Shown here: positions 35,500-47,859 of the stretch, piece after piece
Position numbering within the stretch: position 1 is the first letter of the stretch
How the letters are laid out: each line of letters starts with the position of its first letter
Assembly: GCF_905220415.1 (NCBI RefSeq)
Contig: NC_059552.1
Location: forward strand, 2,743,001 to 2,807,000
Length of the DNA: 64,000 nt
Source of the DNA: Colias croceus
Lineage: Eukaryota; Arthropoda; Insecta; Lepidoptera; Pieridae
Direction: 5' to 3'
The notes under the pieces: generated by a model
What the model was told of the DNA's origin: nothing
Databases searched by the model: none
What the model saw: the letters and a program-made list of their open reading frames with translations, nothing else
Position numbers and translations under genes: made by a program

Positions 35500-38400
35500 A
35501 TGGCCCCACTGCGTTTCCTACAGGCCAATATTAACCACTGTGCTAGGTCCCAGGATCTTTTACTCCAAAGCCTGGCAGAGTGGGAGATTGATGTGGCGAT
35601 TGTGTCTGAGCCGTACAATGTTCCCGCCTGGGATAACTGGGCGGGTGATCTGGATAGCTTGGTGACACTAGTTGCACAAGGCGGTACACAAATAGAGCGA
35701 GTGGTCAGGCGACGGGGCTGCGTATCAGCGGTAATTAACGGATACACCGTCGTGGGGGTGTATTTCTCGCCAAATCGCTGTCTCGCTGATTTCGAGGAGT
35801 TCCTCGTCGTGTTGAGAGATATGATCGACCTCGCGCAGCCAATGTCTGTTCTCCTGGCCGGGGACTTCAACGCCAAGTCCGTGTCTTGGGGTTGCCGGGC
35901 AGGTGACGCGCGAGGTACTCTGCTTGCAGACTGGGCGGTCGCCTCTGGGTTAACACTTATTAACCGCGGAACAGAGCTGACATGCGTGCGACAGAGGGGT
36001 GGCTCTATTGTAGATATCACCTTCGCGAGCCCTGCTCTCGCTCGTTGTATTCAGGACTGGAGGGTTCTGGTGGACGTGGAGACGCTTTCGGATCACCGCT
36101 ACATCCGGTTCAGCGTCTCCATGCCCTCGACGGCTCACAGTCGATTCCCCACTGGTGAACGCCGTCCGCGCTGGGCGCTTGGAAGCCTAGATAGGGAGCT
36201 TCTCATTGAAGCTGCCATAGTGCAAGCCTGGCTCCCGACGCCGCAGGGTGACGGTGTTGATGTGGAGGAGGAGGCCACCTGGCTTGCCGATGCAATGGCG
36301 CAAATCTGCGACGCGAGCATGCGGAGAGTGCGGTCAGTTCCGCGAAGGCGACAAATGTACTGGTGGTCCGCCGATATCACCCAGCTACGCGCTTCTTGCG
36401 TAGCTGCGAGGCGGGCGTATACCAGGCATAGACGCCGTAGACGGCGTGACGAAGAGGAGGAGGCGCGGTTATACGCCGTCTACAGAGACTGTATCGTGTC
36501 TCTCCAGGGCGCGATAGGCACAGCAAAAACTCGCGCATGGGAGGAGATGCTAGAGGGTTTGAACCATGAACCCTGGGGTCGGCCTTACAAGAGGGTGAGG
36601 CAAAAGCTTCGCCCTTGGGCCCCGCCCCTATCTCAAACTCTGGAGCCTCGATTTCTGGAGCAGGTGGTGACGTCCCTGTTTCCGAATCGGGGAAGACATT
36701 CTCCCCCGCCGATGGTATCCACAATGACTGTGCAGGAGGAGTATGCTGATGAAAATGTCCCGGTGGTCACGCGTGACGAGCTTGCAGTGGCAGTGGAGCG
36801 GCTCAAAGCAAAAAAGACCGCCCCCGGCCCTGATGGTATCCCAGGGCGGGCTTGGGTACTGGCGCTAGAGTCACTTGGACCCAGGGTGGAACAGCTCTTC
36901 ACAGAATGCCTTCAACAGGGCCAATTTCCCCGGAGGTGGAAGACCGGGAATTTGGTCCTGTTGCAGAAGGACGGACGCCCGCGCGATTCGCCCTCGGCTT
37001 ACAGGCCGATCGTGCTGCTCGATGAGGTGAGCAAGCTCTTTGAGCGCGTTTTCGCAGCTCGCCTCATCGACCACCTGGAGGGAGTGGGGCCGGACCTGAG
37101 CGAAAACCAGTTTGGATTCCGCCGGGGACGGTCCACCATTGATGCGATCGCTGCGCTGCGTGAACTCGCAGACAATGTGGCTGATGAAGGTGGAGTGCTT
37201 TTGGCGGTGTCTCTTGACATCGCCAACGCTTTTAACACGCTACCATGGAGTTGCGTAATTGAGGCGCTCCGCTATCACAATGTGCCCGAGTACATGGTGC
37301 GATTGCTGCAGTCCTACCTATCAGAGAGGGCTGTGGCGTACCCCACACGCCGTGGATGGATGGAAAAGGAAATGTCGTGCGGTGTTCCACAGGGCTCGGT
37401 TCTTGGGCCTCTCCTGTGGAACATCGGTTACGACTGGGTCCTGCGCGCCACTTATCTCCCGGGTGTAAGCGTGCTTTGCTATGCGGATGACACCCTGGTG
37501 ACTGCGCGTGGGGCCTCGTATAGAGACGCGGCCCTCCTTGCGACCGCTGGTGTGGCGGAAGTTGTGCGCCGCATTAGAAGACTTGGTCTAGAGGTGGCCC
37601 TGGACAAGTCAGAGGCGATTTTGTTTCGTGGCCGTCGAAGGGCGCAGGCTGCTGGATCAGCAATCCAGGTGGGCGGTGCGTCCATCAGCGTTGGTCCCAC
37701 GTTGCGCTATCTGGGCATCGTGTTGGACAGCAGCTGGACATTCGTGGAGCACTTCCGCCGCCTAGCCCCCCGGCTTGTTGGGGTGGCCGGGGCACTTGGA
37801 AGTCTGCTCCCGAATCTTAGAGGGGCTGGGGGTGCGTGCCGTCGTCTTTACACCGGCGTCATTCGCTCCATGGCCCTCTAAGGTGCGCCCATTTGGGCTG
37901 ACTCTTTGAGCGCCCGTACCAGACCCCTATTGCGTAGACCGCAGCGGGTCATGGCGCTCAGAATCGTGAGGGCATATCGCACGGTGTCCTTCGAGGCCGC
38001 GTGCTTAATGGCGGGGACGCCCCCGTGGGACCTGGACGCCGAAATGCTGGCGGACGTTTATCGCCGCATCGCCGCGTCTAGATCGCATGGGATCAACCCA
38101 TATCTGGAGCAGGTCCAGCAATGGAGGGCTGATGCTCTCGAGCGGCGTTTCATTGAGTGGAAACGTCGGCTCGAAGAGCCCAGCGCAGGAGTAAGGACGG
38201 TCGAAGCAATCCGACCGGTCCTACGTGAGTGGTGCGACAGGCGGCATGGGGCCATCACCTTCCGCCTGACACAGGTACTGTCCGGACACGGTTGTTTCGG
38301 GCGGTACCTGTGCAAAGTCGCCAGACGGGAGCCGCAAATGGCTTGTCATTGGTGCGACTGTCCGGAGGACACGGCAGACCACACTCTCGCCGTGTGCCCC

Positions 38401-38661
38401 GCGTGGTCAGAGCCCCGTGCTCGCCTAGTCGCAGTCGTCGGCCCTGATCTCTCCCTGCCTTCCATAGTTCGCGAAATGGTTGGCAGCGACAGATCGTGGT
38501 CCGCGGCTATCACATTCTGCGAGTATGTGATGTCGCAGAAGGAGGAGGCAGAGCGGGTCCGCGAGAGAAACCCTTCCTCGGATCCGATTCGGCGTCGTCG
38601 TCCTATTGGGCGTCGTCGCCGTGTCGCGGCCGCTTTACACGGTCGCGACCTGCCTCCCTGA
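35500..38661 (+). pseudogene. R1-clade ORF2: endonuclease and reverse transcriptase, one in-frame stop
   Basis: ORF2 nicks the target and copies the RNA at the nick. The 1,053-codon frame, close to the length of R1 ORF2, has an APE-type endonuclease at about residues 5-205 (N10, E37, GDFN 121-124, SDHR 197-200), then reverse transcriptase with KKTAPGPDGIPG, motif A LDIANAF (D573), motif B GVPQGSVLGPLLWN and motif C YADD (661-664), then a C-terminal CX2CX8HX4C (CHWCDCPEDTADHTLAVC). Codon 794 is TAA (37879-37881), between MAL and GAPIWA, where relatives usually have Tyr. The frame is otherwise open to its stop. The start ATG overlaps a TAA (TAATG), the arrangement known for stop-start coupled translation in the relative SART1. 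Confidence 0.93.
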
Positions 38662-38985
38662 TGATGGGCACCGGATGGTGGAACGGGGATATAATCCATC
38701 ATCCGGTGCGGAGAGGCGGCGTGAGAAGTGTTCCACTCACGCCGCCCCCCCTAGGAAGGTAGACCTGGCGGCCTCCCGCCACATTCGCGTTGGGCCTGGA
38801 GATAGGCTGCCGCTGACGGGTCTGCGGACGCGGTTCTACCGAATACCCGCGGCCCCGTCTATAAAGCGGCACGGCGGAACACAGTGGAGTTTAGTCGGTA
38901 GGTCCCTGCACTCAGCAGGGTGAGTCCGACATAACCCAGGGCTCTTTCCCCGAGTGCCCTGGGTATGCTTAAATGCATTCTCCAC

Positions 38986-39026
<41 letters not shown>
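38662..39026 (+). other. 3' UTR and poly(A) of the R1-clade element
   Basis: The UTR has a stem CCCTGC/GCAGGG at 38904-38920, enclosed by GTCGG/CCGAC, and a second stem CCCAGGGC/GCCCTGGG at 38935-38963 with TTCCCCG in its loop. The second stem covaries with that of the truncated copy at 18325-18353. Poly(A) spans 38989-39026. A structured 3' UTR is where the reverse transcriptase of such elements recognises its own RNA. Confidence 0.85.
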
Positions 39027-39029
<3 letters not shown>

Positions 39030-39040
39030 TTGTCGCAGAT

Positions 39041-42000
39041 ACGGTTTCAATTAGGATACCCAATTTAAAAAGATAAAACTGTAACAAAATATATTAATTC
39101 TGGTAATGTTAACTTTTTCAGGGTTTAAGCTCCACTAGAACAAATGGTTTCTGATTCCTTTTACGTATTCTGTTAAAATAGCGAAATACAGAAACTCTTT
39201 AACATCTATTTCAATGCAATTAAGCCGTGAATGCTCTCGTTTGTATTGTTTAAATGAAGCCAAAAAGTTTTCAATTACGTTTACGCTTATATATGAAATA
39301 GTCTCATTAATATTCCGTTCCTTCGTATCTCGTTTCGTATTATCAAGCTTCCCATTTATATCTAAAGCGTACCTTACAAAACTTTATCAGCTGCCTGTCT
39401 AGCCGTCGCGCAAGATTCAAAAGCGGGTACTAACAAGGTATCAGCTACCTTACACTATTGTGCGAGCCCGGAGGACGAATATTCATGAGCCAATAAACGG
39501 TGTATCCTCACCCTACGGTCAAAGGATCACATATTACATCAATATGTTTGTTATCGACACACTAAGACGCGTCAGCTATAACAGATTCTCCGCTATCAAT
39601 ACTAAATATTCATCGATAGCTATACTATTTATTAAAAAAGTTATAAAATAGAAGCATTCAATTTGAATCAAAACGGTATTTTCTTATCGCTCCATGAGCT
39701 CGAGTACCGAGACCGACTATTTATTTTATAATAGCAGCAATCAGTCGACCGAAAAGTTTCAATTTCATAAAAATTATGTTTCAATGAGCAAGAAATAGGT
39801 ACTAGAAATATAATTGGTTCTCTATCAATGAATTACGATCAGGAAATCTATCCGGACATCTATTTGAATTTTCTACAAATAAAAATTATTTAGCCATGAA
39901 CCAAATTCATGCCTTCAATACGGGAATGACAAAAACTAAAAAATACTGAATATAGATTTTACCATTCTAAATTAAAGTGCTTAACATTTAAGCATCTCTA
40001 CGATTATTTCTTAAAAATATAGTTAAAAAAAGAAATCCATTTTATAATTTTAATGCATGTAACTAACAAGTGCATAAAATATGTGCAATCTATTGGCAAA
40101 GTATAGGCTTGTGCGTTAACAAAAGTTTATTACCATTGTCCTGCTATCGCGTAGTCGTAAAACATAAGCAGATATGCAATAAAACAATTTATTACCAAGT
40201 GCATAAAAGCGAAATTACGCAATCACGGCAATATATAAACACTACAAAACGGTCACAAGGACCAAAGCTCGTAAGGCGAAAGTGAAAGGTACATACGTAC
40301 ATACCTACATAGGTACATAAATAAATGATTGTATATGGAACAGTTAATACACCACTCGAACTAATGCAAATCACCGGTTAATATTAATTCAAGCATTATT
40401 CATTAATAGCACAGAACTCATTTGCTAATAGAAAATAAATGATACATTTTAATGTTCGCTTTTGCTCTCACTGAATGATTTTTGATGATGCGTTATTTCT
40501 ATGGGAAGAGGTTTAATCATACCCATACTATAAACATAAAGAGGTCGTTAGGGACGTATTTACAAAGGTCTCATGAGCATGTGTTTTACAAATGCACGAC
40601 TCTATATTATTTTATACTAAAGTTTAGGTAGTTCTGGGATGGAATAATAATAATGAACGTTTTATTTATTGATTGGACTTTGGAGTCAAAATAAAAACAT
40701 ATTATTTTATATTTCAAGTTTTGAAAAGAGTAAAAATTGATAAGAGTACAGACAATATTATTATCAATGGGATACTTTCCTGTAGTAATTAAACAATTTA
40801 AAGTTTAGAAATATATAGTTACATATAAATAGAGTAGCCCTGATTCTTATATTTATGGAATTTTGCTTTCATAATAAATGCTATTAAAACTACACTTTCA
40901 CCATTCCCAACATCACGTGTTAAAAACTGGTTTTAAAATCGCATTGCATCACCGTACAATAATAATTATATCAGCCGATATTCAATTAGGAATGAAGTAT
41001 ACTTATTTACAATAAATTTTTAATTCAAATATTTAACAGATTGTTGAAAGTCAATTCCAGGGTTTATTCCAACTAAAGGAAAGGTTGGCTGATATTCTAT
41101 CATGCACATACATTTTAAACCAACTATTATATTTAATTCAATTACAATCCAACACCTATGCCGCTAAACCAATCAAACATAATGTAATTTCATTACCCAT
41201 CGTCGTCGTCGGCGGGAATAAAAGGCGAAAGACAGGCAATTTCGAGCATTTCCAGACAATCGTTGAACTTCGCGCGTTCAAAGGCGAACTTTCTATTTTA
41301 TTTCGCCGGCGTTAACGCGACATTGATGGCGGCACTTATTGCATCGACCCCTCATTCGCTCACAATTGGCCGGCCGAGATTGGGCCCCGTCCGCTCGGAT
41401 TACCCCCTTACCGGCTCGGAAACGCTCCTCGTTCCATCTCGACTGCCACTTGTATTGGACTTCAAATTTTGTCACTGAAATACTCGTACATAGAGTGACA
41501 AACAACCGCGTGGCAAGGAAGAGAGCGTCTGTTTAAACGATACATCCTTTGTGCTTTTATTTACTGGACAGCATGGATTCGCCGACGGGAAATATAGCAT
41601 TATTGTGTGGACATAACAAACAACCTTTTGAATATCTTGATGGAATCCTATTAGAATATAAACTTAACTACGTTTGTTTTATTTGACGTCGATACTATGA
41701 ACGATAAAGTAACATCTTAAAAAATATACTTATATTTATTTATCGCCTGTCAAAATAGTTATTTATAAATTGCTTTAACGCTTTCTCTATGTATTTTCCC
41801 TTGTATATCCCTGATATAATATATTTCGAATGATGACACATGCAAGATGGATTGAGATAATTTAACATAATATCGTTATCGATGGATTCATTTTAATCCA
41901 ACTAAGTCATTATATTGATAAATCGGTCTAGTTTAATGTAAAAACTATTTTATCCGATTTTCCTATGTAAAATTCCGATTTCAGAGTATATTTTTTTTTT

Positions 42001-45000
42001 ACTTTTTGTCTTTTTAATCAGTCGTAACATAAGATAAACAGACCCTTCTTAAGCCGTTATAACCGAGAACCGAGGCTCATATGGGACTTCATCTGTACAG
42101 CAAAACCCTACCTATACAATATATAGATAATCTAAATCAGGTAACACCTATATGCACTATAAACTTACGATGTAAACTTGGTTACGGATCATTAAGCATA
42201 CAATTACATTAATTATATTAGCTATAGAATTAATTGTCTAAGCGAATAATTAACCTATCCGAGTTGAATAATCGTGACAGATTTATTGTAATGCCGTTAT
42301 AGGTAATTAAATAATGTTCCCACATTAGCATACAACATGAACACGTGACGTACTTCATTTGAATAGTATTTTAATGTGAAGATAGGGCGAAATCTGTTTA
42401 AATTGGTAAACGAGTAAATTTCTCATATATTTTAAACGCAATGATGTGATACGACTTGGACATTTTGTGCGTACCTACCTACTGTTAACATGCTTCTTTT
42501 TTATTTATTTTAAAATCTGGGCTTCGAATACATTTGTATTCTTAAAATCACAAAAAAATATACCAGCATTTTATTCTTGTTTATACAAAGCCATGCGTCC
42601 TTCCTCGAAATTGTATAACGTGTAAAAATGTACCTTATATATATTAATTAGGCACTTTCTGACGATAATTGTATTTACCTTTACGACAGAAGAGACACAA
42701 AGAAAAGTTGCAGTGTTAATTCAGACGTACCTGAAACAAAACATAAAAACTAAATATTCATTGGAAACACGTGATAATATTACAATATATTTAATGAAAA
42801 ATTCAAGAAGTGTTATATTTGTTTGCAATAAAACTTAAAATGGCTCCTATACCTAGTAAATTATTTTAGAACCTATCACAAACAATATAAATTTAAATTA
42901 AACAACGTTAAAACAATAAAATATAAACCAATTAACACCCGTACAAACGCCGCGTGAAAACAAACACCATCTTTTCCGAACAGCGTTACAAAAATACAAT
43001 CTATCATAGCACAATTGCGATAACATTAATTAATTAGTTGAACCGTATTCAAACAGAGTACACAATAAACAACCAATTACCAGAGTACCGAAGAGCATTT
43101 CATACAAAATTGTAATTATTGAATGTGCATTGCAAACGTTTAATAACGTAGCTAATAGCTGCGTTAACGAGTTTCCGGAACTGAAACTAATTATTCACAA
43201 ACAACACGTGTTATTATAAATTATATAAACCTTTTAGTGGCCGTTATAATTGAGTTGTTTCACGATGTTCTCTTTACAGTGTTAAGGCTTTCACTGTTCG
43301 CAAGATTAACGGTTGATATTTCTTCTTATTAAAATCAATTACATAAAGGAGTCACATAATACTTAATAAATAGAACTTGAAAATTTAATATCATAATATA
43401 CTGAATGAAAATATGTGGCAAGTGAAAGATGTAAAAAAACACCATGAAACACAAACCCATCACAAACCCGTTATTCATAAAATTACAGATTCAATATCTC
43501 AACAGTTCTTTTAGTTCATTATAAAATCTTTAATTTATAAATTATAACGTAATTATTATCAAAGTATTACGAAATTATTATCTGGTATAAACCATATTTC
43601 ATTTTCAGAATTTCATATGCCTTCAAGGAGTTCGCCAACCTATCTCAAGAAATAATGGAGATTCGTTAATCCCTTGGCTACAAATATTTAACGAAACTTC
43701 AAATTAATATTAAATAGTGTTTAAAGATTTTACTGAGAATTGAGACGAAATACATTAATTTTGAAGATTGAATAGAAAAATATATTTCATTCAAAAGTAA
43801 AATCTCGTAACGAATAAATAAAAAAGTATCAAATTTGGTATGAAAATTTTATTTGAGGACTCATAAAATATAAACTTATTTATAATAATAAGTTTTTAAA
43901 AATTCACAGCTGGAAAACTTTAACTTTCAATTGCCTTTCAACAATTAAAGTCACAATTGAAAGATTTTATGAACACCTCAATTGACACAAAGTGTTGTCT
44001 TACCAGAAACATTGTATTAAAATAACGCTTTTGGAATCAAACTGAAGAAAGGTAGAATCTTACTTCTCAATAATATTGAAGATTGCAACTTACACCCTAT
44101 CGGTACGAACGTTACGATTTCACGCTTCATAATATCAAAGAACGCCAACTTCACAGAAATCTCAAAGCAAGATAGTACAAATGTATAAATTCTCTTCCAT
44201 ATTATTTTCTATTTGTATAAAATCACGGTAGAAATAGATTTCATTTGACTTCAGTCATATCTTCTATAAATAATTTTGTTTTTAGAATAATTTCAGAAAT
44301 GAATCTTACTTTCCTCACGACTTTCATAGGAGAGATATTGCATGACATTGTGAACTTACCTATGTAATTTTGTAATGGTCAAAGCCATCAATACATCCTT
44401 ACAATACCCTAGAAAAACCGAGTGATAATTCCCTCATCAAATGAACTATTCGTATAACAAAGTCACTGTCACATAATAGTTCCTTGCCGCAGCTAGCGTA
44501 ATAACATTTGAACGTATTAGATAATCCGCTTAGCTCAGTAGATAATTGGGTGAGCACACTGGTGGACGTCAATGGAGTGCCATGTGCAGCCTCAGATGTA
44601 ATATCCGGAGTGGAGATAAAGCCCCCGTGTGAATGGCGCCGTATAAGACTCCGCACAAAAGATTATGAGCACATGCTATGCTTAACGCGAGGTATTTCAA
44701 CGCGAGGCAAGATTTTAGGATGTGAAGTGTGGGGGGCCGTTCGCGTGACTCGCGCTCCTCGCGCTCCTCGCGTCGTTTGTTTTTCGTAACGTGCGCTATG
44801 CCACAGTGTAAAATATATCAAAAGTAAATTGTGATCAATTTTTATTATGTAAGCAATGTAAAAGTGTTTGTGTCAGATTGTAAATATAAAAGTAAATAAA
44901 GTAAGCATTTACAACTTTATAAACTGAGATAGGTAGGTACTAGGAATTTATTAATTAGCACAACATAATTATGGAAGTACTTGGTGTAACTAATAAATAT

Positions 45001-45936
45001 TACTTGCTGCTACCAGTAGAAGCTTAGAGTATTATAATATTAGAATAGTATAGAGCGCGTGTATTGCACAAATTGCTTAGTGCGCATCGAAGGCAGATGA
45101 GCTATAGATACTATATAAATGTGTGTGTGACAAATAGGGATGGGTAGGTATCAATTGCGTGTTGAGCTATCGATAAGTTATGTAAATAAATATGTAACAT
45201 AAGAAAATATATTGTTCAATATGTTATTAAAGGAGAAATGTATGAAGAAAGTATAAATATATGTAATTTTAAATAATAATGTAAAGTCTTCTATTAATTA
45301 TAAGTAGTTTAAAAAAATGTATAATTGAAATATCTGAAAAAACGTGTGGACTTCTTAACTATTAAAATTAAGAAAATAAAAGATCGGGTTTAGTACTATT
45401 TTTTAATAATAAATCAAATAATAATAGTATTTAATGTTAAATAAAAATAAGAATTAATTAATAATTTAAAATGAAATAATAAACAATATAAATATATATC
45501 AATTCTATACCTACCAAAACCTTCAAAAATCAATTTAGCGGTTAAAATATAATATCGTAACATTACATACTTTACATTTACACTATAATACATTCGCATT
45601 CATAATATTAGAAAGTGTATGATACAAAACACAACACAAAATTATTTTTAATATATTTTTAAAAGAGTTTTAATATTAAAGTCAAATATTAATATGTTAA
45701 AATATAGTTTTTCTTGTAAACTATCGAGTACAGCGTTGGTCAAGTCACATCACTACGATCACGTGGCGGCAGTAAGGTGTGCGAAGGGTGCGCGAGCGAG
45801 CCTGCGCGTGTCCGCCTCCCACTTCCCCTTGTATTTATTATCTAATATCTATTTATTTAATCAGGCATAGTATGGTGCTGAAACGAGACATAGAAGGAGC
45901 GTAAATAAACAGAATGGAAGCAACCTTATAACTCAA
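39041..45936. other. long AT-rich noncoding stretch with two GC-richer islands
   Basis: The island at about 41200-41470 contains CpG-rich, low-repeat sequence (for example GGCCGGCCGAG and CGCCGGCGTTAACGCG) and is a candidate regulatory block. A second patch at about 44520-44800 includes a short CGCGCTCCT repeat and a phrase (CGCTTAGCTCAGTAGATAAT) resembling a tRNA A box but lacking a B box. The segment 45725-45830 is also CpG-rich. No exon or RNA gene is supported. Confidence 0.4.
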
Positions 45937-45940
45937 CTAG

Positions 45941-46870
45941 CTGGTGCGTTGTGCGCGGGCTGCAAGCAGCCCGCGAGCCCCTTTTGCCCCTGGGTTGTAG
46001 CAATAGGGCAGTCATTAGAAAATGTGTTAGAATTCCCAGTCCATTTGTAATTTTCTGCTAACAGCGATTCCACAGTCAATCGGAAGTGCTTATAAATTCC
46101 CAATTCAAATATTTTCTATTCTGGAATGCTGTCGACCTTCGAAGGTGCGTTGTGCGCGGGCTGTAAGCAGCCCGCGAGCCCCTTTTGCCCCTGGGTTGTA
46201 GCAATAGGGCAGTCATTAGAAAATGTGTTAGAATTCCCAGTCCATTTGTAATTTTCTGCTAACAGCGATTCCACAGTCAATCGGAAGTGCTTATAAATTC
46301 CCAATTCAAATATTTTCTATTCTGGAATGCTGTCGACCTTCGAAGGTGCGTTGTGCGCGGGCTGCAAGCAGCCCGCGAGCCCCTTTTGCCCCTGGGTTTA
46401 AGCAATAGGGCAGTCATTTGAAAATGCATTCGAATGTCCTGTCCATTTGTTACATCTGCTAACAGCGATTCTACAGTCAGTCGGTAATGCTTATAAATTC
46501 CCCATTCAAGTATTTTCCACTCCGGGAGGCTGTCCACCTTCGAAGGAGCGTAGTGCGCGGGCTGCAAGCAGCCCGCGAAGCATCCCAGGGCAGAAATCTT
46601 CAGTCATTTGAAAAAGCATTAAAAATTCCCCGTCAATTTGCTATTATCTGCAAACAGCGATTCCACAGTCAATCGGTAGTGCTTATAAATTTCAAATTCA
46701 AATATTTTCTATTCCGGGGGGCGGTTCACCTTCGAGGGTGCGTGGTGCGCGAGCTGCAAGCAGCTCGCGGCTCATCCCAGGGCAGAAATCTTCAGTCATT
46801 TGAAAATGCATTCGAATTTCCTTTCCATTTGTAACATCTGCTAACAGCGATTCTACAGTCAGTCGAAACT
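45941..46870 (-). repeat. tandem array of Helitron 3'-hairpin units, copy A
   Basis: Five units of about 192-201 bp carry hairpins at 45954-45975, 46155-46176, 46356-46377, 46556-46577 and 46748-46769, and a sixth diverged hairpin lies at 47715-47736. Only the outermost unit is followed by AGCTAG; internal ones continue into TTCGAAGG. The fifth hairpin changes GGGC to GAGC on one arm and GCCC to GCTC on the other, so pairing is kept. Open frames seen on both strands here arise from the repeats. Confidence 0.85.
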
Positions 46871-46960
46871 GCTTATAAATTACTTATTCAAATATTGTTA
46901 AATTTTTGAAACGTCTTATCGATAGCGGGCAGTGACTTTTCATAATAAACTGTTCAAGAG

Positions 46961-47660
46961 TTAACCTAACACGCTCGTCGCTTCGCTCCTCGCTACCTAT
47001 TTGAATATTTGGGCCGGCCGCTGCCGCGACTCGCTCGCTTCGCTCGCTTGGCTCGTGCGATAGGTAGTTCAAAAGTTAACCTAACTCGCTCGTCGCTTCG
47101 CTCCTCGCTACCTATTTGAATATTTAGGCCGGCCGCTGTCGTGACTCGCTCGCTTCGCTCGCATGGCTCGTGTGGTAGTTCAAAAGTTAACCTTACACGC
47201 TCGTCGTTTCGCTCCTCGCTACCTAAACTGCTTATAAATTACTTATTCAAATATTGGTAAAATTTTTGAAACGTCTTATCGATAGCGGGCAGTGACTTTT
47301 CATAATAAACTGTTCAAGAGTTAACCTAACACGCTCGTCGCTTCGCTCCTCGCTACCTATTTGAATATTTAGGCCGGCCGCTGCCGCAACTCGCTCGCTT
47401 CGCTCGCTTGGCTCGTGCGGTAGGTAGTTCATAAGTTAACCTAACACGCTCGTCGCTTCGCTCCTCGCTACCTATTTGAATATTTAGGCCGGCCGTTGAC
47501 GCGACTCGCTCGCTTCGCTCGCTTGGCTCGTGCGGTAAGTAGTTCAAAAGTTAACCTAACACGCTCGTCGCTTCGCTCCTCGCTACCTATTTGAATATTT
47601 ACGCTGGCCGCTGCCGTGACTCGCTCGCTTCGCTCGCTTGGCTCGTGCGGTAGTTCAAAA
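46961..47660. repeat. minisatellite, 112-115-bp units, copy A
   Basis: GTTAACCTAA marks unit starts near 46961, 47076, 47188, 47321, 47436 and 47551. Each unit contains CTCGTCGCTTCGCTCCTCGC and CTCGCTCGCTTCGCTCGCTT. Part of the left flank (CTTATAAATTACTTATTCAA to TGTTCAAGAG) is duplicated at 47225, so a 360-bp block was copied as a whole. Overlapping Ser-Glu-Arg or Ala-Lys-Arg frames come from the CGCT periodicity and are not genes. Confidence 0.85.
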
Positions 47661-47859
47661 GTTAATAAATATTTTCTTCTCCGGGAGGCTGTCAACCCTC
47701 GAAGTTGCGCGGTGCGCGGGCAGCAAGCAGCCCGCGGTGCCGTCTTTTGCCGATGCTATTCAATTACCCTTCCTACTATGGAAATTTCCATACAAAATTT
47801 TCGAAAAAAAAATTTCACTTTTTAACAAAAACAATTATATGCCTGGAAGCGGACCAGGT

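Larger units (their letters stand above)
32699..39026 (+). mobile_element. full-length R1-clade non-LTR retrotransposon
   Basis: The 6.3-kb element is flanked by a perfect 14-bp duplication GGGTTGTCGCAGAT (32685-32698 and 39027-39040). It holds a 5' UTR, ORF1 (nucleic-acid-binding protein), ORF2 (endonuclease, reverse transcriptase, C-terminal CCHC), a 3' UTR with hairpins and a poly(A) tail (38989-39026). It is markedly more GC-rich than the flanks. A 14-bp duplication is the length known for R1 in 28S rDNA, but this copy sits in non-ribosomal DNA. Two lesions are seen: an apparent one-base shift near the end of ORF1 and a TAA in ORF2. Confidence 0.95.

Noticed and set aside
45937..46870. 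CRISPR-like array
   Set aside because: The regular 200-bp hairpin repeats are Helitron terminal units; repeat and spacer sizes, and the host, do not fit CRISPR.
46884..47695. Several minus-strand frames of 61-75 codons rich in Ser-Glu-Arg
   Set aside because: They are translations of the CGCT-rich minisatellite, recur in more than one frame and change with the unit phase; no independent coding signal.
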